A stretch of DNA of 35,743 nucleotides, from contig CANSPM010000040.1 of assembly GCA_947648875.1 (NCBI GenBank), forward strand, positions 1 through 35,743. Reading direction: 5' to 3'. Under the pieces are notes generated by a model that was not told the origin of the DNA, searched no databases, and saw nothing but the letters and a program-made list of their open reading frames with translations. Below, piece by piece: positions 1 to 8,465 of this stretch; positions within the stretch are counted from its first letter, which is position 1; every line of letters begins with the position of its first letter. The position numbers and the translations under genes are program-made. The DNA is from an uncultured Lachnospiraceae bacterium. GTDB lineage: Bacteria; Bacillota; Clostridia; Lachnospirales; Lachnospiraceae.

Positions 1-426
1 CTGCTCCGAGAAGTCCAGAAACAGCCGCCCGTCGTCGTAAATGTCCTTGGCCGGTCTGTGGTGTTCCAGCATGACGAACATGGCTTTGATTTTCCGCTGC
101 AAGGCCCCGATCATAAAGGGCTTTGTAATGTAGTCCACTGCGCCCACCTCATAGCCCCGTATCTGGTCGCTCTCTTGATCGTTGGCGGTCAGGAAAATTA
201 CTATGGTGTCCGGGTGCTGGGGCTTTATCAGTTTGCACAATCCAAAACCGTTTCCGTCCGGCAGGTTGATGTCCAGCAGTACTAAATCAAATTCCCGCTG
301 GCGGATGGCTGCGGCTGCGGTTCTGGAATTTAGGGCAGAAGTTACGCCGTAGCCGTCTGCGGTCAGGTTATAGGCCAACATCTTATTCAAAAAGCTGTCA
401 TCCTCAACAATTAGAATCTGCTTCAT
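1..426 (-). CDS. OmpR-type response regulator, N-terminal receiver part (runs off the window)
   Basis: The minus strand is open from an ATG at 426 to the window edge, 142 codons without a stop. The product begins MKQILIVEDDSF and has the full receiver-domain set: acidic pair E8-D9, phospho-acceptor D52 in LLDINLPDG, T80 in FLTAND and K102 in YITKPF. A ribosome binding site GTGAGG lies just before the ATG. The receiver domain ends near residue 120 and the presumed C-terminal winged-helix DNA-binding domain is outside the window, so the OmpR/PhoB assignment rests on the receiver style only. It would be phosphorylated by a histidine kinase that is not visible here. Beside it is a degraded mobile-element fragment, which suggests that this gene may belong to an integrated element rather than to the ribosomal region. 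Confidence 0.9.
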   Translation of the reverse strand, partial: MKQILIVEDDSFLNKMLAYNLTADGYGVTSALNSRTAAAAIRQREFDLVLLDINLPDGNGFGLCKLIKPQHPDTIVIFLTANDQESDQIRGYEVGAVDYITKPFMIGALQRKIKAMFVMLEHHRPAKDIYDDGRLFLDFSEQ

Positions 427-592
427 ATCCTCACTTCCTTTACTTTATGCAGATAGTATAACAGGCAAATGTCCGCAAAATGTTACAACGGACAGATTTT
501 TTCAAAAAATATCCAGGGAGGCTCGCTACTACGCCATCTCCCCCTGCTCGGACGCATAGGCGGCAGAGTGGGGTAAAGCGAGGCGGCTCTCC

Positions 593-828
593 GTTCTTCT
601 TTTGCCCTGCACATCTCATTGGCCCGGTCCTCAATACTCTCCCGTATCACATTCATATAGCCGGTTTCCAGTTTTTCAAAATGGCGGTACACATCGGGCC
701 GGCGGCGAGGGGAATCCAGCAGCGCCTGGGCCTGGGCGTCTGTCAGCTCCAATACTCCATCACAATGTCCTCCCGGATGGTGTACTCATAGGCATGGTTC
801 AGGACCTCCTCCGGGGACTGGCTTTTCA
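593..828 (-). pseudogene. Frameshifted remnant of a DUF3848-like mobile-element protein
   Basis: Two overlapping minus-strand frames together read like one protein. The first, from about 828 to 745, contains SPEEVLNHAYEYTIREDIVM and then hits a stop. The second, from 752 down to about 593, continues with ELTDAQAQALLDSPRRRPDVY and ends in a RESIEDRANEM segment. The order PEE-AYE-KEDI-like, then LTxxQAxALL, then a final IEDRAN resembles DUF3848 proteins carried by clostridial conjugative elements and phages. That family match is from memory. There is no single intact frame and no clear ribosome binding site, so it is most likely a decayed fragment. The 753-1000 stretch upstream contains other short broken frames and no gene that I can support. 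Confidence 0.4.
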
Positions 829-1024
829 GCCTTCTTTTCCATGCTACGGGGCGGGAGCGGACGTTTCAGCCCTGCCGGCACCGAGGACCTTTCGCGCTTG
901 GCAATCGCCGTTTCCGGACGGACTGCCCCTTGCTGTTCATGTTCAGCTCCATATCCAGCTCCACCAGACGGGCATCTCGCTATGTCAAATTAGGTCAAAC
1001 TATATCAGCTTGTCTGGGTATAAG

Positions 1025-1058
1025 AAAACCCCGGAAAACCTTGATTTTCCGGGGTTTT
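1025..1058 (-). terminator. Rho-independent terminator after rpsI (bidirectional)
   Basis: A perfect 14-base inverted repeat (AAAACCCCGGAAAA and its complement, 1025-1038 and 1045-1058) with a six-base loop lies about 30 bases beyond the rpsI stop. Read on the minus strand, the stem ends in TTTTCTTA. Read on the plus strand, it ends in a run of five T. It should therefore stop transcription from both sides and separates the rplM-rpsI operon from the mobile-element remnant. Confidence 0.9.
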
Positions 1059-1089
1059 TGAGCAATTTTGATACGGTTTGAACAGCCGA

Positions 1090-1485
1090 TTAACGCTTGC
1101 TGAACTGCGGAGCGCGACGGGCCGCTTTGAGGCCGTATTTCTTTCTCTCTTTCATACGAGGGTCTCTGGTCAGATAACCAGCCTTCTTCAATGTAGGCCT
1201 GTAATCGGCATCTGCCTGCAACAGGGCCCTTGCCACACCATGTCTGATCGCGCCTGCCTGACCGGTATATCCGCCACCCTTTACATTGACAATAATATCA
1301 AACTTGTCTGCGGTCTCCGTAGCCACCAGGGGCTGACGCACGATCACTTTCAGAGTCTCCAGACCAAAGTAATCATCCATGCTTCTCTTATTGATGGTCA
1401 CATCGCCTTTGCCAGGTACCAGATATACTCTTGCGATGGACTTCTTTCTTCTGCCGGTTCCGTAATATTTTGCTGTCTTAGCCAT
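1090..1485 (-). CDS. rpsI: 30S ribosomal protein S9
   Basis: This 131-residue protein starts [20 protein letters not shown] and ends in the QFSKR tail typical of bacterial S9, whose C-terminal arm reaches the P-site tRNA in the small subunit head. Length and the [14 protein letters not shown] block are normal for the family. The start is set by AAAGGAG seven bases before the ATG. It is 22 bases downstream of rplM and is the last gene of that two-gene operon, ending at the strong hairpin terminator at 1025-1058. Confidence 0.98.
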   Translation of the reverse strand: MAKTAKYYGTGRRKKSIARVYLVPGKGDVTINKRSMDDYFGLETLKVIVRQPLVATETADKFDIIVNVKGGGYTGQAGAIRHGVARALLQADADYRPTLKKAGYLTRDPRMKERKKYGLKAARRAPQFSKR

Positions 1486-1507
1486 GATCTATTCTCCTTT
1501 CCGTCCC

Positions 1508-1936
1508 TTAGAATGTCAGCACTTCGGGCTTCTGGGCAGCGTGTTTATGCTCAGGTCCCGCGTATACATGCAGCTTGGTGTACATCTGTCTTCCTAAAGG
1601 TCCCTTGGGAAGCATGCCCTTGACAGCCATCTCGATCACCTGCTCAGGCTTCTTGGCCATCTTCTCTCTCAGGGTAGTCTCCTTCATGCCGCCCACATAG
1701 TCGGAATGATGATAATAAATTTTCTGGTCTAACTTCCTGCCGGTAACCTTGACCTTCTCTGCGTTAATCACAATTACATAATCACCGCAATCCATATGAG
1801 GGGTAAAGATTGCCTTGTTCTTGCCTCTGAGCACCTTGGCAACCTCGGAAGCCAGACGTCCCAGTGTCTGATCTGTAGCGTCTACTACATACCACTTTCT
1901 ATTGATAGTAGCTGGACTAGCCATAAATGTTTTCAT
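1508..1936 (-). CDS. rplM: 50S ribosomal protein L13
   Basis: This 142-residue protein has the L13 landmarks [42 protein letters not shown] and the [20 protein letters not shown] block. L13 binds 23S rRNA early in large-subunit assembly. The start is preceded by CGGAGG eight bases upstream. It is the first gene of the rplM-rpsI operon and has its own consensus promoter at 2140-2168 and a leader of about 200 bases. In many Firmicutes such a leader carries an L13 autoregulatory RNA. Placement after truA is usual in Clostridia, but here two unrelated genes intervene. Confidence 0.98.
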   Translation of the reverse strand: MKTFMASPATINRKWYVVDATDQTLGRLASEVAKVLRGKNKAIFTPHMDCGDYVIVINAEKVKVTGRKLDQKIYYHHSDYVGGMKETTLREKMAKKPEQVIEMAVKGMLPKGPLGRQMYTKLHVYAGPEHKHAAQKPEVLTF

Positions 1937-2133
1937 TGCGTTACCTCCGTATTACTTTGTCCTTAGACTTAGTTGGCTGGCTCCTTCCCTCTTTAAACCG
2001 CAGATGTCCGGCTACAGCTTAAAGGCTTCCGGAGCCTGATTCATTTTATCTCCATGCCTCGTCGGGGCTTTGACTCGGCAATAAGAAACTACATAAATGA
2101 CATATATAGCATGGCACACTGACTCTGCCACAG
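1937..2133 (-). ncRNA. Probable L13 leader RNA (5' UTR of rplM)
   Basis: From the predicted transcription start near 2133 to the rplM ATG there are about 195 untranslated bases with no supported gene. On the minus strand the leader contains TTGCCGAGTCAAAGCCCCGA followed by a GAGGCA segment that can pair with TTGCC, a G+C-rich core of the kind found in L13 autoregulatory leaders of low-GC Gram-positive bacteria. Assignment is by position plus this partial resemblance; I did not derive a full fold. Confidence 0.5.
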
Positions 2134-2139
2134 TGATTA

Positions 2140-2168
2140 ATTATATTATAGGTTTACCCTGCTGTCAA
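2140..2168 (-). promoter_or_regulatory. Consensus sigma-A promoter for rplM-rpsI
   Basis: Minus strand TTGACA (2163-2168), a 17-base spacer and TATAAT (2140-2145) are a perfect match to the housekeeping promoter. This makes rplM-rpsI independent of the truA operon upstream. I saw no clear terminator between the SGNH gene stop at 2204 and this promoter. Confidence 0.93.
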
Positions 2169-2203
2169 TATGGTTTTTACACTTTTCCGCTGATCTTTCC
2201 GTA

Positions 2204-3145
2204 TTAATAGGCACCGGGATCTGCGACTTGCAGCCCCTCCCACAGCAGAGTCCGCCCATATGCCTGCTCCAAAATCTCATTCAACTTATCCCGCCCGGCG
2301 TATTCCCCGCTGAAATGGCTCAGATCCTCCGTCCATTCGTCGGGATAGTACCATATTTCTCTCATATAATCCGGAAACAGTCCACTCATCTTCGTCTCTT
2401 CGTATTCCACTGCCAGAGCCGCCATTTCCTCCCGGTAATATTCCGCCACAGGGGATGCGTACAGATGTAGCGATACCCCCTTTTCCAGGCAGAGATTATA
2501 CAGTTTCTCCACATACAGGTCCCCTATCTCAAAAGGATGACTCTGTTCATAGACTTTCCCGTGGGTGTTCAAATAACTCAGCCCTATTTTCCGGCATATG
2601 GGAGAGTTTTCAATCATCCATACCACGTCCCTGTTCAGAAAAAAGGTACCGTAGGCTCCTTCCATGGCTTTGCGGGTACGCTCCTCCAGGTATTGATACG
2701 TATCCGTTTCCACATAAGTCATAGCCGCATACCTGTACCCCCATTCCAGATCAAAAGTTCTGGTGAGGGTCAGTGGATGCATAATCAGAAATATGTCCGT
2801 AGTCTCCGGATGGTTTTGCAGATATTCCCGGGCCAGAAGAAATTGGCCCGGCATCATCAGCGCCGCGTTGGTGGCCAGAACGCTTTTTTGGGGATTGTAT
2901 TTCTCCAGCGGCGCAAACATCTGCCTGCAAATGCTGTCGCCCGTCACCAGCTGCCAGGTCCCGTCCCGCTGCCGGGCCCGTTCAAAAACCGGCAACATAC
3001 CGCTCTCATCCATGAAGTCCTGAGCGTCTGTCACGCTGGCAATCATCGGACGAAAGGGCTCTCTGACAGACAGAAGAAGAATCCCCGCGCATATTGCCGC
3101 CATCATTAAGGAAAACACACAGCACTTGCAAAACAGTTTCTTCAT
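2204..3145 (-). CDS. Secreted or membrane-anchored SGNH-like acyl-transfer partner (AlgJ/DltD-like role)
   Basis: The 313-residue product begins with a signal-anchor (KKLFCKCC, then a hydrophobic run to about residue 27). It contains LVTGDSICRQMF with the GDS element at 69-71 and, near the C terminus, DLSHF with a D274-x-x-H277 pair. GDS plus DxxH is the catalytic layout of SGNH hydrolases. It lies 12 bases downstream of an MBOAT gene, the same pairing seen for AlgI with AlgJ/AlgX and DltB with DltD. I infer that it acts outside the membrane, moving or removing acyl groups on a cell-surface polymer. The polymer cannot be read from the sequence. The start follows AGGGGA. No dltA or dltC is nearby, so D-alanylation is less likely than O-acetylation. 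Confidence 0.7.
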   Translation of the reverse strand: MKKLFCKCCVFSLMMAAICAGILLLSVREPFRPMIASVTDAQDFMDESGMLPVFERARQRDGTWQLVTGDSICRQMFAPLEKYNPQKSVLATNAALMMPGQFLLAREYLQNHPETTDIFLIMHPLTLTRTFDLEWGYRYAAMTYVETDTYQYLEERTRKAMEGAYGTFFLNRDVVWMIENSPICRKIGLSYLNTHGKVYEQSHPFEIGDLYVEKLYNLCLEKGVSLHLYASPVAEYYREEMAALAVEYEETKMSGLFPDYMREIWYYPDEWTEDLSHFSGEYAGRDKLNEILEQAYGRTLLWEGLQVADPGAY

Positions 3146-3157
3146 ACATTCATTCCC

Positions 3158-4543
3158 CTAAAACCTTGTATAGATAAAGTTAGATGCCCCCTGACCGTAC
3201 TCCCGCGCGGTGACCAGCAAAATAACCAGGGTCAGAACGATATAAACTGTCCACCGAACCCCGATGGGAACCCTGCCGACTGCGTAACCCTCAACGGAAA
3301 TCTTCTTTTCATGCAGAAAATCCACCAAAAAAACCAGGGCAATTCCAACCAGAAGCAGGAGCAGTTCCATTTTGCTCCTGCCCATCAGGTAGCTTCCGTA
3401 ATAAGTCATTTCCTTAAACCGGAAACAACAGAAAATGCGGTACAATATGGTAAAAGCCTGTTCCAGATTATCCGCCCGGAAAAAGAGCCACGCGAAATCC
3501 ACCAGAGCAAAGGTGACCGCTCCCCTGACAATCCGGTTTAACACACCTGCCCGTCCGCCTTTATAAGGAATACAGCTTTCCAAAACCTGATAGATCCCGT
3601 GGACGGCACCCCACACCAAATAGGTAACGCCGCTCCCATGCCACAGGCCACTGATTAAAAATGTCGCCATCAAATTGCAGTACTTCCGGCATTTCCCTCT
3701 TCGGTTCCCTCCCAGCGGAATATAGACATAGTCTTTTAGCCAGGAGGACAGGCTGATATGCCACCGTTTCCAGAAGTCTCTGACAGATACCGCAAAGTAT
3801 GGCTGCTCGAAATTCCCGCCGATATCAAAGCCCAGAATCTTTGCCGCTCCCACGGCCAGAGCGCTGTATCCTGCGAAATCGCAGTACAGCTGCACGGCGT
3901 ACAGGACAGTGGCCCACAGCAACGCCGCTCCCGGCATCTCCTCGTACTTTCCGTAAGCGTAATCCACCATACTGCCCAAAGGATTGGCCAGGACCTGCTT
4001 TAACAGGAGTCCCCACAGCAGTAGATACAGACCGGCATGCACCTTATTATAGTCAAACTCATTTCCCTCTCTGATCTGGGGCAGCAACCCGGGAGCCCTC
4101 TGAATCGGACCTGACATGACAGTGGGAAAAAAGGCCACATATACCGTGTAACGCAAAGGATTTCCCTCGGGCTTAATACTGCCTCTGTAAACTTCAATCA
4201 CATATCCCACAGCCTGTAGCGCGTAGAAAGATAAGCCAAGGGGAACAAAGACGGAATTTGCCAGAGGATATCGAAACAAAAACAGCAGCAGAATGTGGAT
4301 ACCCACACAGAGAAACAGCAACGCCTTCTTTCCCCTGCCGTTCTCCCGCCCAAGCAAAAGCCCCGTGCCATAGGTTACCGCCGTGCAAAGCGCCAGCCCC
4401 ACAAGACAACGGACATCACCCAGAAGATAAAAGAAAAGGCTTGCCATGCAGAGCCAGATATACTGAAAGCGCCGGGGGATTACATAATAAACCGCCGCCA
4501 CGGCTGCCATAAAAATAAAAAAACCAAACGATTGCAGCGACAT
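3158..4543 (-). CDS. MBOAT family O-acyltransferase (AlgI-like)
   Basis: The 461-residue, multi-pass membrane protein carries the AlgI/DltB signature RDFWKRWHISLSSWLKDYVY followed by IPLGGN (about 256-280). The MBOAT core SGLWHGSG comes next, with putative catalytic H302 and a second His at 315 in AVHG. Length is normal for AlgI (about 450-500). These proteins pass an acyl group, usually acetyl, across the membrane to an exported polymer. The gene begins two bases after truA with GGAGAA before the ATG and is followed by an SGNH-like gene, so the pair forms a polymer-acylation module. Which polymer is modified (peptidoglycan, teichoic acid or capsule) is unknown. Confidence 0.85.
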   Translation of the reverse strand: MSLQSFGFFIFMAAVAAVYYVIPRRFQYIWLCMASLFFYLLGDVRCLVGLALCTAVTYGTGLLLGRENGRGKKALLFLCVGIHILLLFLFRYPLANSVFVPLGLSFYALQAVGYVIEVYRGSIKPEGNPLRYTVYVAFFPTVMSGPIQRAPGLLPQIREGNEFDYNKVHAGLYLLLWGLLLKQVLANPLGSMVDYAYGKYEEMPGAALLWATVLYAVQLYCDFAGYSALAVGAAKILGFDIGGNFEQPYFAVSVRDFWKRWHISLSSWLKDYVYIPLGGNRRGKCRKYCNLMATFLISGLWHGSGVTYLVWGAVHGIYQVLESCIPYKGGRAGVLNRIVRGAVTFALVDFAWLFFRADNLEQAFTILYRIFCCFRFKEMTYYGSYLMGRSKMELLLLLVGIALVFLVDFLHEKKISVEGYAVGRVPIGVRWTVYIVLTLVILLVTAREYGQGASNFIYTRF

Positions 4544-4545
4544 TT

Positions 4546-5292
4546 CTATTCTCCAAATTCATATTTCACCAGCGTCAATCCCCGGGCGGGTGCGGTGGGA
4601 CCCGCAGCCCGGCGATCACAGGCCGCCAGCACCGCTTCCATATCCTCCGGCCTGCGCCTGCCCTGCCCCACTTCCAGCAGCGTACCGGCAATAATTCTTA
4701 CCATATTATAGAGAAAGCCTCCGCCGCAGATCCGAAGTACCAGTTCCGGCCCCTGTTCCAGCAGTTCAATGGAAAAAATACGCCTCACCGTGCTCTCCAC
4801 CTGCGCGCCCGCCTGGCAAAAGCTCTTAAAGTCATGCTCTCCCACCAGATAACCCGCAGCCCCGCGCATAGCTTCCACATCCAGATTATGATAGGTAAAA
4901 AAGGTGTATAACCTTCTCGTGGGCATGGGAAACGTCCCCCGGTATATCCGGTATTCGTAGGTCTTGCGACTCTCCACCCGCCGGGGGTGCCAGTCCGCCG
5001 CGACCTCCTCCGAACGCTGTATCCGGATGTCTTCCGGCAGGCGCTGGTTCAGAGCATAGGATATTTTTTCCGCAGGTATGGGGGCGGCGGTATCGAACAC
5101 GGCGATATTGCCCAGAGCATGGACTCCCGCGTCCGTGCGGCTGGCCCCGATCACCTGAATGGATTCTCCCAGCAACTGCGTCAGGCAGCGGTTTAACTCA
5201 CTCTCGATTGTCGTTCCGTTATTTTGCAGCTGCCAGCCGTGATAAGCTGTGCCGTCATAGGATACGGTCAAACGCACTCTTTTTTTTCCCAT
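4546..5292 (-). CDS. truA: tRNA pseudouridine synthase A
   Basis: The protein (248 residues from the ATG at 5292) has the TruA catalytic motif GASRTDAGVHA, with nucleophile D54. It also has VSYDGTAYHGWQ near the N terminus and GGGFLYNMVRIIAGTL near the C terminus. TruA makes pseudouridine at positions 38-40 of tRNA anticodon arms. The frame is open further upstream, but AAGGGA before 5292 and the usual MGKKRVRLTVSYDG beginning support this start. It is 20 bases after ecfT, the standard clostridial arrangement, and is followed two bases later by an MBOAT gene. Confidence 0.95.
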   Translation of the reverse strand: MGKKRVRLTVSYDGTAYHGWQLQNNGTTIESELNRCLTQLLGESIQVIGASRTDAGVHALGNIAVFDTAAPIPAEKISYALNQRLPEDIRIQRSEEVAADWHPRRVESRKTYEYRIYRGTFPMPTRRLYTFFTYHNLDVEAMRGAAGYLVGEHDFKSFCQAGAQVESTVRRIFSIELLEQGPELVLRICGGGFLYNMVRIIAGTLLEVGQGRRRPEDMEAVLAACDRRAAGPTAPARGLTLVKYEFGE

Positions 5293-5312
5293 AAATTTCT
5301 CGTTCCCTTTGC

Positions 5313-6113
5313 TCACAGCAATATTCCCACCGTCGCCTTGCACCCCAGATACAACAGAATGCACAGGTAAGCCAATCGGTCCCTGCGCCGGTAGACCAGA
5401 GGTTTCATCTTGGTGCGCCCCTCGCCGCCGTGATAGCAGCGCGCCTCCATGGCCATGGCCAGGTCGTTGGCCCGGCGGAAAGCGGAGATAAACAGTGGCA
5501 CCAGCAGAGGCACCATGGCCTTGGCCCGCTTTATCAGGTTGCCGCTCTCGAAGTCCGCTCCTCTGGCAATCTGCGCTTTCATGATTTTATCTGTCTCCTC
5601 CAGCAGGATCGGGATAAAGCGCAGGGCTATGGACATGATCATGGCCACTTCATGCACCGGCACCCGGAAGAACTTTAGAGGGCGCAATCCCTTCTCCATG
5701 CCGTCCGTCAAATGGTTGGGAGTGGTGGTCAGGGTCATGACGGAGGAACCGATGATGAGATAGCACAGCCGCAGGGCCATAAACACCGCGTTGTGCAATC
5801 CCTCCCGGGTAATGGTCAGTTTCCACAGGCTCACCAGCGCCTCCCCCGGAGTCAGAAATAAATTGAACAGCACCGTAATCAACAGTAAAAACAAGATGGC
5901 TTTCATACCCCGCACCATGAATTTAAAGGGCACATGGGACAGGCCGATAACCAGAGCCAAAAACAGCGCGGCTACTATATAACCCGCTATATTCTCGAAC
6001 AAAAACAGGGAAATAATATATAAAAGCGTCCCCGCCAGCTTGACCCTTGGGTCCAGCCGGTGTATGACGGACTCTGTCTGATAGTATTGTCCCAGCGTAA
6101 TATCTCTCAGCAT
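5313..6113 (-). CDS. ecfT: ECF transporter transmembrane component T
   Basis: The 266-residue membrane protein begins MLRDITLGQYYQTESVIHRL, a typical EcfT opening, and has several hydrophobic segments between residues 28 and 130. Its cytoplasmic coupling region contains ARGADFESGN and ISAFRRANDLAMAMEARCY, matching the ARG-type coupling motifs that contact the two ATPases. It forms the shared energising module for vitamin and metal uptake with EcfA1 and EcfA2. The substrate-binding S subunits are encoded elsewhere. GAGGT lies before the ATG. The spacer after ecfA2 is about 80 bases. Confidence 0.95.
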   Translation of the reverse strand: MLRDITLGQYYQTESVIHRLDPRVKLAGTLLYIISLFLFENIAGYIVAALFLALVIGLSHVPFKFMVRGMKAILFLLLITVLFNLFLTPGEALVSLWKLTITREGLHNAVFMALRLCYLIIGSSVMTLTTTPNHLTDGMEKGLRPLKFFRVPVHEVAMIMSIALRFIPILLEETDKIMKAQIARGADFESGNLIKRAKAMVPLLVPLFISAFRRANDLAMAMEARCYHGGEGRTKMKPLVYRRRDRLAYLCILLYLGCKATVGILL

Positions 6114-6194
6114 ACGTACATACCTCGTGTGAAAATCCCCTCATAAATGAGCTTTCCTGTATAGCGCGGATCGCAATACCCCCGTCCTCCGGTC

Positions 6195-7061
6195 TCAGGG
6201 GCCGGTAATCCGGAAGGAGTCCAGCGCCTGCATAATACTGTCCGCCGCCTCCTGTATGGTGGTGATATCCGTATCCACAGGCAGACCGTTTTCCTTCAGG
6301 GTATGTAGGATATAAGTCACCTGGGGCGCTCCCAGGCCCATCTTCTCCAGTTCCCGGTAACATTTAAAAATCTTGCGGGGGATATCGTCATATACAATCT
6401 TACCCCCATTCATCACAATAATTCTGTCCACATACTCGGCCACATCATCCATGCTGTGACTGACCAGCAGTATGGTTATATGAGTCTGGGTTTGTAATTG
6501 TCTGATCTGGTCCAGTATCTCCCTGCGACCCTTGGGGTCCAGACCGGCGGTGGGTTCGTCCAGAATCAGGATTTCAGGCTGCATGGCCAGTACTCCGGCA
6601 ATGGCCACCCGGCGCTTCTGTCCTCCGGAAAGATCGAAGGGAGACTGGTCGTACAGTTCTTCCGGCACCCCCACTTTGGCCAGCGCCTCCCGGGCCCGGC
6701 GTTCCACCTCTCCCCGCTCCAGCCCCAGGTTTTTGGGACCAAAACACACGTCCGAAAACACATCCACTTCAAACAGCTGATGTTCCGGATACTGAAATAC
6801 CAGACCCACCTTGCTGCGCAGTTCCTTTTTGTCGTAATCTCTGGCGTCTATATCCCTGCCGCCATAATAAATGTGTCCGCTGGTAGCCTTGACCAGCCCG
6901 TTCAGATGCTGCATCAGCGTGGACTTGCCGGAACCGGTGTGACCGATCACTCCTATGAACTGCCCCTCCGGGATCGTCAGGCTGATATCGTCCAGCGCCT
7001 TATGGGACAGGGGCGCATCCGGGTCATATATATAGCTTACATGTTCAACTGTCAGTGCCAT
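6195..7061 (-). CDS. ecfA2: ECF transporter ATPase A2
   Basis: The ATP-binding protein (288 residues from the ATG at 7061) has Walker A GHTGSGKST (40-48), a Q-loop in VFQYPEHQLF (about 88-97), ABC signature LSGGQ (144-148) and Walker B ILILDEP ahead of TAGLDP. It hydrolyses ATP for the ECF uptake module with EcfA1 and EcfT. The start at 7061 is chosen because AGGAGA lies seven bases upstream and MALTVEHVSYIYDP is a normal N terminus; the ten upstream in-frame codons look non-coding. Confidence 0.95.
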   Translation of the reverse strand: MALTVEHVSYIYDPDAPLSHKALDDISLTIPEGQFIGVIGHTGSGKSTLMQHLNGLVKATSGHIYYGGRDIDARDYDKKELRSKVGLVFQYPEHQLFEVDVFSDVCFGPKNLGLERGEVERRAREALAKVGVPEELYDQSPFDLSGGQKRRVAIAGVLAMQPEILILDEPTAGLDPKGRREILDQIRQLQTQTHITILLVSHSMDDVAEYVDRIIVMNGGKIVYDDIPRKIFKCYRELEKMGLGAPQVTYILHTLKENGLPVDTDITTIQEAADSIMQALDSFRITGP

Positions 7062-7186
7062 CTTATTTCTCTCCTGCCTTGGCAATTTCATAAATCCTCT
7101 CCTCCCCGCGCATATGCGTTAAGGCGAGTCAAATCAGAACGCGTTAAAGCGCGTTAGACAATGTCTTCCGAAGGTGACGCGGACTG

Positions 7187-8038
7187 TTATGCGTGCCCCG
7201 TCAGCGCCTGCACCAGTTCCTGGGTGGTCAATATCCCATCCGGAAGATCCAAACCCCTTTTTTTCAGTTCATAGGCCAGAAGGGTCACCTGGGGCACATC
7301 CAGCCGCAGTCTCTGTAGTTCCTCTACTTTGGAGAATATCTCTCTGGGGGTTCCCTCCATGGCAATCTGCCCCTTGTCCATGACGTAGATATGGTCCGCT
7401 TGAATGACCTCTTCCATGTAGTGTGTTATCAGAATGACCGTGACCTTCTCCGTCTGATTTAATTCTCTGACAGCATGAATCACTTCCCTCCGGCCGCTGG
7501 GGTCCAGCATGGCCGTAGGCTCATCCAACACGATACATCGGGGGCGCATGGCCAGCACCCCGGCGATGGATACCCGCTGTTTCTGACCGCCGGAGAGTCT
7601 GTTTGGCGAATGAGAGCGAAATTGATACATACCCACCGCCCGCAGGCTTTCCTCCACCCTTTTCCAGATTTCCTCGGTGGGGACTCCCAGATTCTCCGGT
7701 CCAAACCCCACATCCTCCTCCACAACCTGGCCGATGATCTGGTTGTCCGGGTTCTGAAACACCATGCCCGCCCGCTGGCGGATATTCCAGATATATTCCT
7801 CCTGCCGGGTATCCATCCCGTCTACCCATACAGTCCCCTGGGTTGGCTGTAATATAGCATTCATATGCTTCGCCAGGGTGGATTTACCAGAACCGTTGTG
7901 TCCCACGATAGCGATGAAGTCCCCCTGCCGAATGCCCAGAGACACATCGTCGACCGCCCTGATCACACCGTCCTCATTGCCCTCCTCGTCCCGCTTTACG
8001 TATTCATATATTAGATTCTCGGTTTTTACTATGCTCAT
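7187..8038 (-). CDS. ecfA1: ECF transporter ATPase A1
   Basis: The 283-residue ABC ATPase has Walker [10 protein letters not shown] (46-54), Q-loop VFQNPDNQ (93-100), signature LSGGQ (148-152) and Walker [13 protein letters not shown] (168-179). The QNPDNQ form is typical of EcfA1 and separates it from its paralogue downstream. It is the first gene of the operon ecfA1-ecfA2-ecfT-truA-MBOAT-SGNH, driven by the promoter at 8059-8087. GAGGT lies eight bases before the ATG. In most Clostridia this gene follows rplQ directly. Here a convergent peptidase gene separates them. Confidence 0.96.
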   Translation of the reverse strand: MSIVKTENLIYEYVKRDEEGNEDGVIRAVDDVSLGIRQGDFIAIVGHNGSGKSTLAKHMNAILQPTQGTVWVDGMDTRQEEYIWNIRQRAGMVFQNPDNQIIGQVVEEDVGFGPENLGVPTEEIWKRVEESLRAVGMYQFRSHSPNRLSGGQKQRVSIAGVLAMRPRCIVLDEPTAMLDPSGRREVIHAVRELNQTEKVTVILITHYMEEVIQADHIYVMDKGQIAMEGTPREIFSKVEELQRLRLDVPQVTLLAYELKKRGLDLPDGILTTQELVQALTGHA

Positions 8039-8058
8039 CCTTCTTACCTCAGTTTTCT

Positions 8059-8087
8059 ATTCTACTAAATTTAGGACACATTTACAA
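8059..8087 (-). promoter_or_regulatory. Sigma-A promoter for the ecfA1 operon
   Basis: Minus strand TTGTAA (8082-8087), a 17-base spacer and TAGAAT (8059-8064) lie about 20 bases before the ecfA1 start. Four of six and five of six bases match consensus. The short distance leaves almost no leader. Confidence 0.75.
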
Positions 8088-8111
8088 TCATTAAATCAAA
8101 AAACTAAAATT

Positions 8112-8140
8112 TTGACGACTGTTTCTGAACATGCTATAAT
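8112..8140 (+). promoter_or_regulatory. Sigma-A promoter for the M15 peptidase gene
   Basis: Plus strand TTGACG (8112-8117), a 17-base spacer and TATAAT (8135-8140) match consensus at 11 of 12 bases. It diverges from the ecfA1 promoter and would give a leader of about 320 bases before the start at 8466. That leader includes the structured element at 8261-8400. Confidence 0.8.
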
Positions 8141-8246
8141 AATCTATTGAAAAACGCACTTTTACGACGCGTATGATAACAGGAAAATCTTTCTCCCGTC
8201 ATATGACCTATTGAAAGATACCCTATTACGCAGCATCCACTTTCAG

Positions 8247-8415
8247 AAAGAAATATGACTAGGCAATTGCGAAACCCGGTCCGCAAGTGACGAGGCTGGT
8301 CAATCTATACAAAAACGGGCTCTAATGCGGTGGCAAGTCGCCCTTATTTTGTATATATTGCCCATCCTCTGTTTCCAGAAAGCAAGTTTTGCAATTGCCT
8401 AAAAGAAATATGACT
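8247..8415 (+). repeat. 140-base hairpin element with terminal inverted repeats and flanking direct repeats
   Basis: The core 8261-8400 is bounded by 15-base inverted repeats (AGGCAATTGCGAAAC at 8261-8275; complement at 8386-8400, 14 of 15 matching). A second long inverted repeat sits inside (8301-8320 with 8340-8360, about 18 pairs). The core is flanked by two identical 14-base direct repeats, AAAGAAATATGACT, at 8247-8260 and 8402-8415. This is the layout of a small non-autonomous mobile element with a target duplication. Because it lies in the predicted 5' leader of the peptidase gene, it could also act as a structured RNA. No coding capacity was seen. Confidence 0.7.
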
Positions 8416-8465
8416 TTTGAGAGGTGCGTACTACAAACCCGCAAATATGCAGAGAAGAGGACAAT

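Noticed and set aside
480..1623. Plus-strand open frames opposite the remnant, rpsI and rplM
   Set aside because: They are antisense shadows of minus-strand genes or of the degraded fragment, without ribosome binding sites.
8261..8400. c-di-AMP or c-di-GMP riboswitch in the peptidase leader
   Set aside because: The conserved cores of those riboswitches as I know them are not present. The flanking direct repeats fit an inserted element better.
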